Positions 1 to 7,992 of a DNA stretch of 64,000 nt are shown in pieces. The stretch comes from Elusimicrobiota bacterium (lineage in GTDB: Bacteria > Elusimicrobiota > Elusimicrobia > UBA1565 > UBA9628). Every line of letters starts with the position of its first letter. The first letter of the stretch is position 1. The position numbers and the translations under genes were made by a program. The stretch is from the NCBI GenBank assembly GCA_028868375.1, contig JAGWUP010000006.1, forward strand, positions 103,576 through 167,575, written 5' to 3'. Below the pieces are notes generated by a model. It was not told where the DNA came from, ran no database searches, and was given only the letters and a program-made list of their open reading frames with translations.

Positions 1-2
1 GA

Positions 3-212
3 CGCGCCTTGCGAACGAGGTGGTCGCGCGCTAGAAGAAGCTCGATCTGCCGACCTGCTGGGGCGGGGATTAACCGGAAGTTTATCGCGTGGACGAGCCC
101 ATCTAACGGGATCAAGGGCGTCTCGACCTCCTATCCGCGCAACGCGCAGGGCCAGTACCTGAGCTACGCGGCGAGGTGCGATTTCGGGCTTCGCCAGCTT
201 CCGGGCGGTTAA
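3..212 (+). CDS. Possible 3' end of a gene cut by the window edge
   Basis: An open frame enters from the left edge and stops at 210-212. Its stop overlaps, convergently, the stop of the Pal-like gene on the other strand. The last about 45 residues (ending CDFGLRQLPGG) look protein-like, with aromatic and charged residues typical of an enzyme C-terminus. I do not recognise a family, and a formylglycine-generating-enzyme-like tail is only a guess. The upstream part is off the window, so start and length are unknown. It could also be a chance open frame in GC-rich DNA. Confidence 0.25.
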   Translation, partial: RALRTRWSRARRSSICRPAGAGINRKFIAWTSPSNGIKGVSTSYPRNAQGQYLSYAARCDFGLRQLPGG

Positions 213-745
213 GGAACGGCGGCCAGCGTCTCTGCGCGGCGGTTGCGTCGCCAGCAGGAAGACGTCATCTCCTGGCAGAGAAGCCTTTCCTTGCCGTAGC
301 TGATCGTGGCGATCTTGCCGCCATCGGAGCCGAGCGCGATCAAGTAGTCGCGGACGGCCTTGGCGCGGCGCTGCCCCAGCGCCAGGTTGTATTCGACGGT
401 GCCGCGCTGGTCGCAGTGGCCAGCCACCTGGAGCGTCGCCGAGGGGTGGCTGGCGATCCATTTGGCGTTTCGGCGCAAGATGGATCGCGCTTGGGCGTTC
501 AGGTAGTCGCTGTCGTAGGCGAAATGGACGGTTCGGAGTTCGGGAATGGCGCGGAGAGTGGCCGCGCGCACGCTCGCCTCCACCGCTTGCGCTCCCGGGG
601 TGGGAGCGCTGGCGGACGCCGCGCTGGAGCCGCTTGCTTGGTGGACAGGAGCGTGCGCGCAGCCCGAGGCCAGTCCCAAGATCAGCAGCGGCAGCATGGC
701 AGCCATCACGACTTCGTTGAGCTGAGCTTTGATCGCCGCGATCAT
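209..745 (-). CDS. Pal/OmpA-type peptidoglycan-associated lipoprotein
   Basis: An outer-membrane lipoprotein that should tether the outer membrane to peptidoglycan as part of the Tol-Pal system. About 178 codons from the ATG at 745. The N-terminus is hydrophobic and ends in a lipobox (LASGC), followed by an Ala/Ser-rich linker. The OmpA_C domain follows: a VHFAYDSDYL strand, then AGHCDQRGTVEYNLALGQRRA (here G-C-D-Q-R-G replaces the usual TDERG), then KNRR-like WRRNRRAE near the end. Longer upstream starts run into the preceding gene. The ATG at 745 follows that gene's stop by 4 nt, so the two genes are probably cotranscribed. The last about 25 residues are more Cys-rich than in classical Pal. 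Confidence 0.8.
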   Translation of the reverse strand: MIAAIKAQLNEVVMAAMLPLLILGLASGCAHAPVHQASGSSAASASAPTPGAQAVEASVRAATLRAIPELRTVHFAYDSDYLNAQARSILRRNAKWIASHPSATLQVAGHCDQRGTVEYNLALGQRRAKAVRDYLIALGSDGGKIATISYGKERLLCQEMTSSCWRRNRRAETLAAVP

Positions 746-749
746 CGAT

Positions 750-1232
750 TTAGCGAGCCTTGGCGACCACGTTATGCCGGTGCATTGGTAGCACGCGGAC
801 ATGGATGCTCCGGGCGGCATCGCCCGACGCGCGGACGATCACGGAATCGCCCAGCTTGACCCCGGCAAGGGAGATCGCCTTGTCCGCGCCGCCTTCAGTG
901 ACGCTGGTCCGCGTGGAGACGCTCAAAGAATGGATGCGCCCGTGCTTGTTCTTAATCGTTAGGCGTCCAGTTCGCGCGTCCAGCGACACGACGATGCCCC
1001 AAAGAGCGCGCGTCGACTGCGCCGTGGTGCCTCTCGTCCGGGGCGTCCGGCTGCGCGCGATTTTCTTCACGGGCGTGGGCGCCGTGACGGCATCGGCCGG
1101 CGTTGCGGTCGTCGAAGCGGGGGCGGAGGCGGACGCCGATGCTGGCGCGGCTTGGCGAAACGCGCAAGCGGCCAGCGCGAGGGACGTTGCGGCGGGCAGG
1201 GCAATGCTGAGGATTCGATCTCGTTGAAGCAT
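750..1232 (-). CDS. Secreted lipoprotein with small beta domain
   Basis: 160 residues. A basic N-terminus, a hydrophobic stretch and the lipobox LALAAC indicate a lipoprotein signal peptide. An Ala/Ser/Thr-rich linker to about residue 70 follows, then a compact domain with the pattern WGIVVSLDARTGRLTIKNKHGR and LSVSTRTSV. The domain resembles the short beta-barrel repeats of DUF5666-type proteins, an assignment by pattern only. It is the first gene of a two-gene unit with the Pal-like lipoprotein. The start is supported by a GGAGG about 13 nt upstream and by the AT-rich promoter region beyond. Function unknown; probably envelope. Confidence 0.6.
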   Translation of the reverse strand: MLQRDRILSIALPAATSLALAACAFRQAAPASASASAPASTTATPADAVTAPTPVKKIARSRTPRTRGTTAQSTRALWGIVVSLDARTGRLTIKNKHGRIHSLSVSTRTSVTEGGADKAISLAGVKLGDSVIVRASGDAARSIHVRVLPMHRHNVVAKAR

Positions 1233-1400
1233 AAGATGCTTTTAACCTCCGTTCCTGATTTATGATTCTAGCTTCTCTACTTCTCCGGCATCCTTTAGAT
1301 AATTTAAAATAGGCGCATTCATAATTTATATGGTCTGCAGCGTTGTGGCTATGGACATGTCGTGCGCGCGCGGCGCCGGACAAGACGCCCTAAGGGATAG
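1233..1400. promoter_or_regulatory. AT-rich divergent promoter region
   Basis: The 168-bp gap between the lipoprotein operon (minus) and the LysR gene (plus) is markedly AT-rich against its surroundings, with runs such as TTTAGATAATTTAAAAT. Divergent genes around a LysR regulator commonly share such a control region. I could not pick a convincing -35/-10 pair for either side. The LysR start has AAGGGA 3 nt upstream. Confidence 0.5.
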
Positions 1401-2309
1401 ATGATCCCTCTAAATTATCACCACCTTTATTATTTCTGGACCGTCGGGAAAGCCGGCAGCATAGGGGCGGCGGCGGAGCGGCTTTATCTTTCCCAGCCGG
1501 CGCTGAGCAGCCAGTTGAAGGCCTTCGAGCGATCCTGCAGGACGAGTCTGCTTGAGCGCGGTCCGCATGGGGTCACGCTGACCGCCCACGGGCGCGTCGT
1601 CTTCGAACGGTGCGAGAGGATCTTCGCCGAAGGAGAGGAACTGACGGCGCTGATCAAGGCCGGGTTTCGGGTGCCGGCTTTGCTGCGCGTTGGCGTCTGT
1701 CAGATGGTATCGCCGGAGGCGGTGTTGAGCGGGCTCGACTACGCAAGCCGCGCCGAGCGAGGCTGCGGCGTGACGGTCTTCAGCGGCGAGACCGATGCGT
1801 TGCTGGCGAAATTGAAGCGAGGCGCGCTGGATTTGGTGGTCGCCGACCAGGATTGCTCCGCTTCGCTCGGCAGGGGCTACCGTTGCCGCTTGGTCGGCCG
1901 CCTGGCGGTTGGTTTCGTCGCCAACAAGTCGGCCAAGCGCCGGGTGCGTCGCTTCCCGGGCGATCTGGCCAAGCTCGGCTTGTTGGTGCGGCCGGAGCAT
2001 AATGCCGTGCGTAAGCAGGTCGATCAGTATTTGGCCCGCAATGGCCTGCGTTGCCCGGTCGTGGCCGACAGCGACGAAGTCGACATGCTCCGCCGCCTGG
2101 CCATCAAGGGGCGCGGCGTCGCGGCGCTCAGCGAGTACGGCGTGGCCGCCGATCTGCGCGCCGGTCGATTGGTGAAGCTGCATTCCCGTCGTTTGGGGAT
2201 CGAGGAGCAGGTTTGGTTTCTGTGCGCGACCCGTCCGCGCGCCAATCCGGCGGTTCGCCGCGCTTTGGAGGCGTTGATGACCAGCTTCGCCCTCGGGAGT
2301 TTCCGCTAA
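1401..2309 (+). CDS. LysR-family regulator, NhaR-like
   Basis: 302 residues, the normal LysR length. The N-terminal winged helix-turn-helix begins NYHHLYYFWTVGKAGSIGAA and continues with the LSQPALSSQL recognition region. The 'LNYHHLYYFW' opening is characteristic of the NhaR branch, which senses sodium and controls Na+/H+ antiporter genes. The rest is a periplasmic-binding-protein-like co-inducer domain (about residues 90-300). A NhaD/ArsB-type transporter lies 0.6 kb downstream on the same strand, which fits an ion-homeostasis role, but a regulatory link is inference. Confidence 0.8.
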   Translation: MIPLNYHHLYYFWTVGKAGSIGAAAERLYLSQPALSSQLKAFERSCRTSLLERGPHGVTLTAHGRVVFERCERIFAEGEELTALIKAGFRVPALLRVGVCQMVSPEAVLSGLDYASRAERGCGVTVFSGETDALLAKLKRGALDLVVADQDCSASLGRGYRCRLVGRLAVGFVANKSAKRRVRRFPGDLAKLGLLVRPEHNAVRKQVDQYLARNGLRCPVVADSDEVDMLRRLAIKGRGVAALSEYGVAADLRAGRLVKLHSRRLGIEEQVWFLCATRPRANPAVRRALEALMTSFALGSFR

Positions 2310-2542
2310 AAAGAAGGAGTGGCCCTGCGGGCCGCCTCAGGTCAGAAGCGGAAGCCCGGCCATCATAAGGATTCCCCATCGCGCCTCGGCGATCAACTCG
2401 GGCAAACCATTGTGGCCTCCCGTTTCCTATTGAATATGCTATAGGTGCAGGGAAGATTAGGGGGAACGGTCGACAGGCCGTCCTCTTAACGACTAATCCG
2501 TTCTCTGAACGGAGACATGCGCAAGGGAGAGGTGACACTAGA

Positions 2543-2758
2543 ATGGAGGAAGTTCTGTACAAGTGCACCGTAGACAAGTCGCATCCGCTGGTAAGGCAGG
2601 ATGACGCGGACTCCGCGCCGTTATGCTGCGGGGAACCGATGGTTCCGGATCGATTCCAAGCTGTAGCCGCCACTGCCGTACAGGCGCAACCCGCGACCAA
2701 GGCGCCTGTGACGCCGAAGTCCGCACAAAGGGCGCCGAGAAAGTCTAAGAAGAGATAA
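2543..2758 (+). CDS. Small desulforedoxin-like zinc-ribbon protein
   Basis: 71 residues. It begins MEEVLYKCTVDKSHPLV and contains PLCCGEPMVP. The CCGEPM knuckle is that of desulforedoxin or the N-terminal domain of desulfoferrodoxin, but the usual first CxxC is reduced to one Cys plus a His (C-x5-H), so metal binding may be altered. The C-terminal half is a basic Lys/Arg/Ala/Pro-rich tail that looks disordered and may bind nucleic acid. A good Shine-Dalgarno (GGGAGAGG) lies about 10 nt upstream, and a strong terminator follows, so it is a monocistronic unit. Confidence 0.6.
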   Translation: MEEVLYKCTVDKSHPLVRQDDADSAPLCCGEPMVPDRFQAVAATAVQAQPATKAPVTPKSAQRAPRKSKKR

Positions 2759-2782
2759 GCCGAACGCAATCCAGATGAGCGG

Positions 2783-2820
2783 CCGGGCCGGGGCTTAAGG
2801 CCTCGGCCCGGTCATTTTTT
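2783..2820 (+). terminator. Rho-independent terminator
   Basis: A GC-rich inverted repeat, CCGGGCC...GGCCCGG with GC-rich flanks around a TTAA loop, is followed by TCATTTTTT. It ends the transcript of the small zinc-ribbon gene. Confidence 0.85.
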
Positions 2821-2897
2821 GGCCGGGGCGTGCGCCCGGACTTCGTAGGCATCTGCGCCCTCCAAGATCGGCCCAGGCGCTTTTGTATGATCGGCGC

Positions 2898-4133
2898 ATG
2901 ACCCTTGCGGCCGTCGCCATTTTCTCGGGGACTTACGTGCTCCTGTCCTTTCAGCAGAGCATCCCGGGGCTTTACATCAGCCGTTCCGCCGCCGCTCTGC
3001 TAGGGGCGGTTGCCATGGTGGCCTTCGGGGTTTTGAGACTGGATCAAGCCTATCGACTGGTTGACTTGAACACCATGGTCTTCCTCTTGGGGATGATGAT
3101 CGTGGTCGGCTACCTGGAAATCTCCGGATTCTTCGTCGAAGTGGAACTGTTCATTTTAAGCCGCGCGCGAACCGCCCGAGGACTTTTGGCCATGCTGATA
3201 TTTTCCTCGGGGGTCCTCTCGGCGCTGTTTATGAACGATGCGGTCTGCCTGATGCTCGCGCCCCTGCTCATAAGGCTTATTTCCAGGGCCCGCCTTAATC
3301 TCAACCCCTACCTCATCGCCCTCGCCGTTTCGGCCAATATCGGCTCGGTGATGACTCCTATGGGCAACCCGCAGAACATGATCGTTACCCTTCATTCCGC
3401 CATCTCGTTTTCCCGATTCACCCTCGTCTTGGCGCCGCTGGCCGTTGCCGGCCTCTTTCTCAGCTATTGGACGATCTGTTTCCTCTACCCCCGAGACTTC
3501 GCGCCGGGCCGCGCCTTGAGTACGCTCAACGCCATTCCGCCGCGTTCCCGAAGCCGGCTGCTTTACGTCTGTCTGGTTGGAGTCGGCCTGATGCTGGCGC
3601 TTTTAGCTTTCAACGTCTCCCCGCCCCTAGCCGCCATTTCAATCGCAGCCCTGTTGATCTTGGCGGGCGCTACCAAGCCGCGCGACGCCTTCCGATACGT
3701 GAACTGGGACATCCTCCTGATGTTCGCCGGCCTCTTTGTAGTCATGGGAGGATTGCGGCATTCGGGCATTGTAGAGGCCATCTCCGGCATGTTCGGCGAC
3801 GTTTTGGGAGCGCCCTTGCCCGCGCGTGTAGGGGCGCTCTCCGTTGTCAGCGCCATTCTCTCCAACATCGTCAGCAACGTTCCCTGCGTCATTTTCCTGA
3901 GCAATATCATCCCCGGCGGCGGAGGTCACCAAGCGCTCTGGCTGGCTTTGGCAATGTCCTCTACCATGGCCGGCAATCTGACTATCATAGGATCTGTCGC
4001 CAATCTCATCGTGTTCGAGTCCGCCAAGAGTTCGACCCGCGTCGATTTCTGGGAATATTTTCGTGTTGGCGCGCCTCTGACAATTCTGCTCATCTTCATC
4101 GGGACATTCTATTTAAGCTTCGTTTTCTCATAG
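2898..4133 (+). CDS. NhaD/ArsB-superfamily ion transporter
   Basis: About 411 residues with 10-12 predicted membrane helices, an inner-membrane transporter. Recognisable features of the ion-transporter superfamily are the FMNDAVCLMLAPL segment (about residues 115-127), the paired 'SANIGSVMTPMGNPQN' re-entrant motif (about 150-165) and a second copy near 'SNIVSNVPCVIFL' (about 320-332) with 'GSVANLIVFES' after it. NhaD Na+/H+ antiporters, ArsB arsenite pumps and CitM-like carriers all share these. The NhaR-like gene nearby favours Na+/H+ exchange. I start at the ATG at 2898, with TATGAT at 2886-2891 just 6 nt before it and no Shine-Dalgarno, rather than at the TTG at 2883, which would lie across the -10 box. 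Confidence 0.8.
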   Translation: MTLAAVAIFSGTYVLLSFQQSIPGLYISRSAAALLGAVAMVAFGVLRLDQAYRLVDLNTMVFLLGMMIVVGYLEISGFFVEVELFILSRARTARGLLAMLIFSSGVLSALFMNDAVCLMLAPLLIRLISRARLNLNPYLIALAVSANIGSVMTPMGNPQNMIVTLHSAISFSRFTLVLAPLAVAGLFLSYWTICFLYPRDFAPGRALSTLNAIPPRSRSRLLYVCLVGVGLMLALLAFNVSPPLAAISIAALLILAGATKPRDAFRYVNWDILLMFAGLFVVMGGLRHSGIVEAISGMFGDVLGAPLPARVGALSVVSAILSNIVSNVPCVIFLSNIIPGGGGHQALWLALAMSSTMAGNLTIIGSVANLIVFESAKSSTRVDFWEYFRVGAPLTILLIFIGTFYLSFVFS

Positions 4134-4254
4134 GCCCTGCTGGAGGCGACGGGTTTTCGCACCACACAGCCCGGGGCGGGCCCCCCTAAAGGATTGTCAG
4201 CGAGAACAACGCTGCGCGTGGCCGTCACCCCGCCCACCGCCGGGCGCTGTGGGG

Positions 4255-4656
4255 TTAGATCGTCCGGAGCAGATAGCCGGCGAGAAAAAGGCCGAGGGCG
4301 AGCACGGACACGGCCAGCATGACGTCGAGCAACATCGACGGCCGGTAGGCGCCGTGCTCGATCTGTCCTTGCACCTTTTTGAAGCGCGTGAAGGCGAGCA
4401 GCCCCAGCAGCGCGCCGAGCGCGACGATGGCGATGCCGAAAGCCTCCGAGTAGCCCGGCGAGGAGGCCGGCCGAGCCTCGGCCGGCAGGCCGGACTTCTC
4501 TAGGAAGTACGACAGGCGCCGCATGAACAGCGCGAATTTCTCGACCACGAAGCCGAAGGCCATCAGCCCAATGCTCGTACGAATCCATGCCAAATAGGTG
4601 CGTTCGTTGGCCAAGTGATCGCTGAGGTGGCCGCCAGATTTGGCGTCGTCGCTCAT
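4255..4656 (-). CDS. DUF202 (YidH-like) inner-membrane protein
   Basis: 133 residues. It carries the hallmark DUF202 opening, LANERTYLAWIRTSIGLMAFGFVVE, followed by two more hydrophobic helices (about residues 70-90 and 105-130). Proteins of this family are small inner-membrane proteins of unknown biochemical role, related to yeast VTC accessory subunits. The ATG at 4656 is preceded by TAGGAT with a 7-nt gap and no Shine-Dalgarno, which points to a leaderless start. It is convergent with the upstream transporter. Confidence 0.8.
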   Translation of the reverse strand: MSDDAKSGGHLSDHLANERTYLAWIRTSIGLMAFGFVVEKFALFMRRLSYFLEKSGLPAEARPASSPGYSEAFGIAIVALGALLGLLAFTRFKKVQGQIEHGAYRPSMLLDVMLAVSVLALGLFLAGYLLRTI

Positions 4657-4882
4657 AGGCCCAATCCTAGCACATGCCCAAAAGGCCCGCGCGTCCATGC
4701 GAGCCAGAATATCTTCGGCGATAGATGTTCTGGGGTTATCCGCAATGCAATTCGCGAATCTTGCCGCGCCTCTTTTTCACACAATCTGCGGCATAAATTT
4801 CGGGATGGAAGTGGCTGCGCGGCGGCGCACCAAAGCCATAGCCAGTTGGCCCAGGAAGAGCTCTGATTCCCTGCGGTCGCTA

Positions 4883-4959
4883 CGTCTGCACCTGCGTCTG
4901 TTTGTGCAGACGCGAGCTAAACACTACGTCCACCCCTGCGTCCGTTTTCCTGGACGTAG
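4883..4959. repeat. Tandem pair of similar hairpins
   Basis: Two hairpin units lie about 41 bp apart. The first (4883-4912) has 9-bp arms CGTCTGCAC/GTGCAGACG. The second (4924-4959) has 9-bp arms CTACGTCCA/TGGACGTAG. Both loops contain CTGCGTC(T/C)GTTT, so the units are related by duplication. They lie in the gene-free stretch 4657-5287 beside the integrase. Function unknown; candidates are a structured RNA, a recombinase site or decayed mobile DNA. Confidence 0.6.
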
Positions 4960-5040
4960 GGAAACATCGGCGCGCTTGAAAAAAACACCGTCTTGAACAG
5001 GATTTCTCGCCCGCCTTTTGCCGCGAAACGCGGCTTCAAA

Positions 5041-5096
5041 CCTCCTGACCACCCTCCCACAACCAGGACATCTGTAGTGGTAGGGTGGTCAGGAGG
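5041..5096. repeat. Perfect 15-bp-arm inverted repeat
   Basis: Arms CCTCCTGACCACCCT (5041-5055) and its exact complement (5082-5096) enclose a 26-nt loop. Short matching pieces, GCCCGCC before and GGCGGGC after, may extend the stem discontinuously. It lies about 190 bp past the 3' end of the integrase gene, a position compatible with a recombination site or an end of the mobile unit. It has no U-tract, so it is not an obvious terminator. Confidence 0.6.
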
Positions 5097-5287
5097 TCGG
5101 CGGGCGAAAGGACAGGAGGAATTGGGTACGAGGAGTCTGGAAATTCAGCGTGTCAGGCGGGGAAAAGGTCGGTCAAATCCTTGAAGAAAGCATCGAGATA
5201 AGGATCGTAAGTGGTGCGGTCGGAGCGGTAGGATTGGCTCTCTTGGAGACGAAGGAATCCCAGGCGGATCGAGGTGGTCTGAAGGCT

Positions 5288-6310
5288 TTAGAATTCGAGG
5301 CGGGAGACGGCGGCCGTGAGGTGGTCGGCGGCCAGATGGGCGTAGATCTCGGTGGTCTTGATGCTGGCGTGACCCAGGAGTTTGGAGACGCTGTAAAGGT
5401 CGGCGCCCTTCATGATCAGGTGGCTGGCGAAGGTGTGGCGCAGGGAGTGAAGGCTGCCTTCAATCTTGAGTCCGCGCAGGAACTTCTTGAAGCGATGGGT
5501 CAGGAAATCGGCGCGGTAGCGCTGTCCGGCGGCGTCTCGGAAGACCCAATCCTTGGGGTCGCGGCCGCCCCGTAGGCCGTTCAAAGTCTTGAGCGCGGCG
5601 GCGTTCAGCGGAATATGCCGGACCTCGTAATCCTTGGGCCGCCAGCCGTCCTTGGCCTGGACCGTGAGTTGCTTGCGCTCCAGGTTCACGTCGCCCCAAG
5701 TCAGGTGGAGCAGCTCGTCGCGGCGCAGGCCGGTATTGACCAGAACGGAGACGATGAGCCGCATGACCAGATCGTCAGCGGCCAGCATCTTTTTGATCTC
5801 GTCCTGGCTGAAGAACCGGGCCTGGCGCTTGGGCTCCTTGAACTTTTTGACCGCCTGAGCCGGGCTGCGCGGCAGGAAACCCCACTCCACGCCCCGGTTG
5901 AACATGGCCTTGATGATGGCCAACTCGCGGTTGACCGACGAGGCGAGAATGCCTGACTCGCGCCGCCAGTTCTTGTAGTTCTCGATCTTCAGGTGCCCGA
6001 TATCCTTGAGGCGCTCCAGGCCCAGGTGACCCTTGAAGCGTTCAAGCACGGCCACGCTCAGGTCATGCGAGTAAGCAATGCCGTTGGCCCGGACGTGCTT
6101 GAGATACTCCGCGATCAGGTCGTCTAGTTTCTTGTCGGTCTGCGTGAAGCCCAGCTCCCGCCGCTCCAGCTTGACCTGCGTGTCGGCCAAGGCCAGCTCG
6201 GCCAGCTTCTTGGAGCGGCCGACGCGCTTGCGCACCCGCCTGCCGTCCACGGCGTAATCGAGATACCACGTGGCGCCCTTCTTGCCCGCGACTTGGTAGA
6301 TTCTAGCCAT
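5288..6310 (-). CDS. Tyrosine recombinase (phage/ICE-type integrase)
   Basis: 340 residues. The N-terminal arm-type DNA-binding region reads MARIYQVAGKKGATWYLDYA and is followed by a SAM-like core-binding domain (about 60-150). The catalytic domain has every active-site residue in place: Arg in NTGLRRDELL, Lys in the following beta hairpin, the HxxR box in HSLRHTFASH, the second His in LLGHAS and the nucleophile Tyr in TEIYAHL. It should catalyse site-specific integration or excision. It sits between two families of palindromes and near tRNA-Ala. Less GC-rich than the core genes, consistent with acquisition. Confidence 0.92.
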   Translation of the reverse strand: MARIYQVAGKKGATWYLDYAVDGRRVRKRVGRSKKLAELALADTQVKLERRELGFTQTDKKLDDLIAEYLKHVRANGIAYSHDLSVAVLERFKGHLGLERLKDIGHLKIENYKNWRRESGILASSVNRELAIIKAMFNRGVEWGFLPRSPAQAVKKFKEPKRQARFFSQDEIKKMLAADDLVMRLIVSVLVNTGLRRDELLHLTWGDVNLERKQLTVQAKDGWRPKDYEVRHIPLNAAALKTLNGLRGGRDPKDWVFRDAAGQRYRADFLTHRFKKFLRGLKIEGSLHSLRHTFASHLIMKGADLYSVSKLLGHASIKTTEIYAHLAADHLTAAVSRLEF

Positions 6311-6345
6311 TGACCTCGCTGCGCCTCGCCTGACCCCAAATGAAA

Positions 6346-6433
6346 CCGGACAAATTGTCCGGATTTATGTCCGGATTCTTAGCAAAAGCTCCTGATTCGG
6401 ACCCGGACAAATTGTCCGCTTTCCTGTCCGGAT
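6346..6433. promoter_or_regulatory. Duplicated palindromic operator upstream of integrase
   Basis: Two copies of a 31-bp unit lie 57 bp apart (6346-6376 and 6403-6433). Each has the perfect palindrome CGGACAAATTGTCCG, then about 8 nt, then a third half-site, TGTCCGGA. They fill the gap between the integrase start and the 3' end of the deaminase fusion gene. The layout is typical of repressor or excisionase operators. The nearest candidate regulator is the winged-helix tail of the neighbouring fusion protein, which is inference. Confidence 0.7.
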
Positions 6434-6442
6434 AGCCTCACT

Positions 6443-7936
6443 TCAACTCAACAGATACTCGGTGGCCGGTCCCGATCCTCGCTTCTTGGCCAGGCCAATT
6501 TCCACGAATCGATTGAGATGCCGTCTCGCAGTTCGCTCGTCGATACCCATGGCGGAAGCGTATTGGCTGGACTTTGCCTTGCCGTTTGCGGAGAACCACT
6601 GCCACCCGGCCTTTTCGGCCCTGCTCAACGCGTCTAGAACCTCGGGGCCGAGCGATCGCGCCGCTCCTACCTTGCTCCGATAAAGAGTGAGGTTCAAATA
6701 GGGCGCGCCCCACGCATATCTCGGCAAGGGAAGGCCTTCCTTTTCTGCATCCGCCCTGAGAGTCCTAACGCCCAGGCCGCGCTCTTCCGCCAACCCCATA
6801 TTGGCAAAGACATAATGCAGCACCGGATTGCGGCTCAGCATCGGAGCGTTGAAGGACTGAAGCTGCTCCAGCGAAACAGGCGGCGGGGGAGCGCCCGGAC
6901 TCTTGATGGCGACAGTGTCTTCCGTCACGACAAGCTGGCACTTCGCGCCCCTGATATCGTAATCACGATGAATGAGCGCGTTGATCACGGCCTCACGCAC
7001 CATCTCGAAAGGAAGGGCAGGCCGCGTTTCTCGCCGCATGTGGCTCCGGTCGATCACGTTGGGCAACTTGTCGCGAAGCCACTTCTCGACCAGGTCCGGG
7101 ATCAAGACTAGCGGCTCGTCGAAATCAAGCAGCTCCTCCTTGCCATTCGGGTAATGGATCGTGGCGAGCAGGCCGGCTTGGTGGAGAACCGTTCGGGGTT
7201 TGTTGCCGAACAGCAAGAAGCCGAACCCCGTCGGCATGAACCGCCCTCTCACTTCTCGCAGCAGTCCACGCTGAGCCAAATGCCGATTGAATGCCGAGGA
7301 GCCGACTGGAGCCGCTATTCGAGCCTGCGAGCGATAGCGTTCGAGGGCTTCCTTCGACAGTCCTGCGGAAGAAGCTGCGGGCAGGATATTCTCCAGAGAA
7401 GAGAGCGCTTGTTCCTTGAATCGTTTGGCGCTTCGCAACGTCTGCGCCCTGGCGACCGCCTGCTTCAGGAAGTCTCTATTCGCAGCTCGGATAGCTTCCT
7501 GGAGATCGCGGTCGAACATGCGAACCCGTATGCCCTCGTCCTGAAGAAACTTGATCCCTTTGCGGTCCACCAAAGGATCCGGATCCTCGATCCCGACCCA
7601 GACCCAGACCTCTGTTAAGCGGGACAGGACAATACGCTCGGCGCAGCTCATCTTCGGAGCATGGCGCGAATCGGGGGCGCAAGGTTCGAGAGTAGCGAAG
7701 AGGACGGAGCCATCCAGCCTGACGTGGCGGTTCTTCCGTTCGAGTAGCGTGAACTCCGCGTGGTCGCCGTGGCGAAGTTCGCCGCGGCAAGCCGTCTCTA
7801 CAGTGCCGTCGGGCTTCAGGATGACAGCTCCGACGCGCGGGCTAGCTTTGCCATCCTTGCGCGGTTCGGCGACGGATTGGCGCATGACCTTGACGGCCAA
7901 TTCCATCAATTCGCGCGGCGTTGGACGGGATTTCAT
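6443..7936 (-). CDS. RibD-like deaminase fused to HATPase_c_4 and winged helix
   Basis: About 497 residues from the ATG at 7936 (a GTG at 7960 would add 8). Residues about 10-150 form a RibD-type zinc deaminase: HAE, then LEPCAPDSR...CAERIVLS giving the H-C-C zinc ligands, followed by the RibD-like DPDPLV..KGI and ANRDF. The RibD reductase half is absent. Instead, residues about 215-425 match the C-terminal ATP-binding region of 'RecG-like' transcriptional regulators (TGFGFLLFG, REAVINALIHRDYDIRG, VAIKSPG, SRNP, EERGLGVR). The last about 65 residues form a winged helix (GIDERTARRHLNRFVEIGLA). No AlbA_2/Schlafen domain is present. A nucleotide deaminase controlled by an ATP-binding switch, in an integrase island, suggests a defence or regulatory role; this is inference. 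Confidence 0.75.
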   Translation of the reverse strand: MKSRPTPRELMELAVKVMRQSVAEPRKDGKASPRVGAVILKPDGTVETACRGELRHGDHAEFTLLERKNRHVRLDGSVLFATLEPCAPDSRHAPKMSCAERIVLSRLTEVWVWVGIEDPDPLVDRKGIKFLQDEGIRVRMFDRDLQEAIRAANRDFLKQAVARAQTLRSAKRFKEQALSSLENILPAASSAGLSKEALERYRSQARIAAPVGSSAFNRHLAQRGLLREVRGRFMPTGFGFLLFGNKPRTVLHQAGLLATIHYPNGKEELLDFDEPLVLIPDLVEKWLRDKLPNVIDRSHMRRETRPALPFEMVREAVINALIHRDYDIRGAKCQLVVTEDTVAIKSPGAPPPPVSLEQLQSFNAPMLSRNPVLHYVFANMGLAEERGLGVRTLRADAEKEGLPLPRYAWGAPYLNLTLYRSKVGAARSLGPEVLDALSRAEKAGWQWFSANGKAKSSQYASAMGIDERTARRHLNRFVEIGLAKKRGSGPATEYLLS

Positions 7937-7992
7937 GCCAGAGCGAGAAAAGTATGGCACAAATCTGGCATAAGCGCAAGGCCCAAAAAGAG

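Noticed and set aside
760..1227. Long plus-strand open frames opposite the lipoprotein, PriA, MltG and other minus-strand genes
   Set aside because: High-GC antisense frames with Arg/Gly/Ala-rich composition, no family motifs and no initiation signals; the opposite-strand genes are well supported.
4883..4959. Integron attC-like sites
   Set aside because: The hairpins lack the RYYYAAC/GTTRRRY core sites, and the integrase has an arm-binding N-terminus typical of phage/ICE integrases, not IntI.
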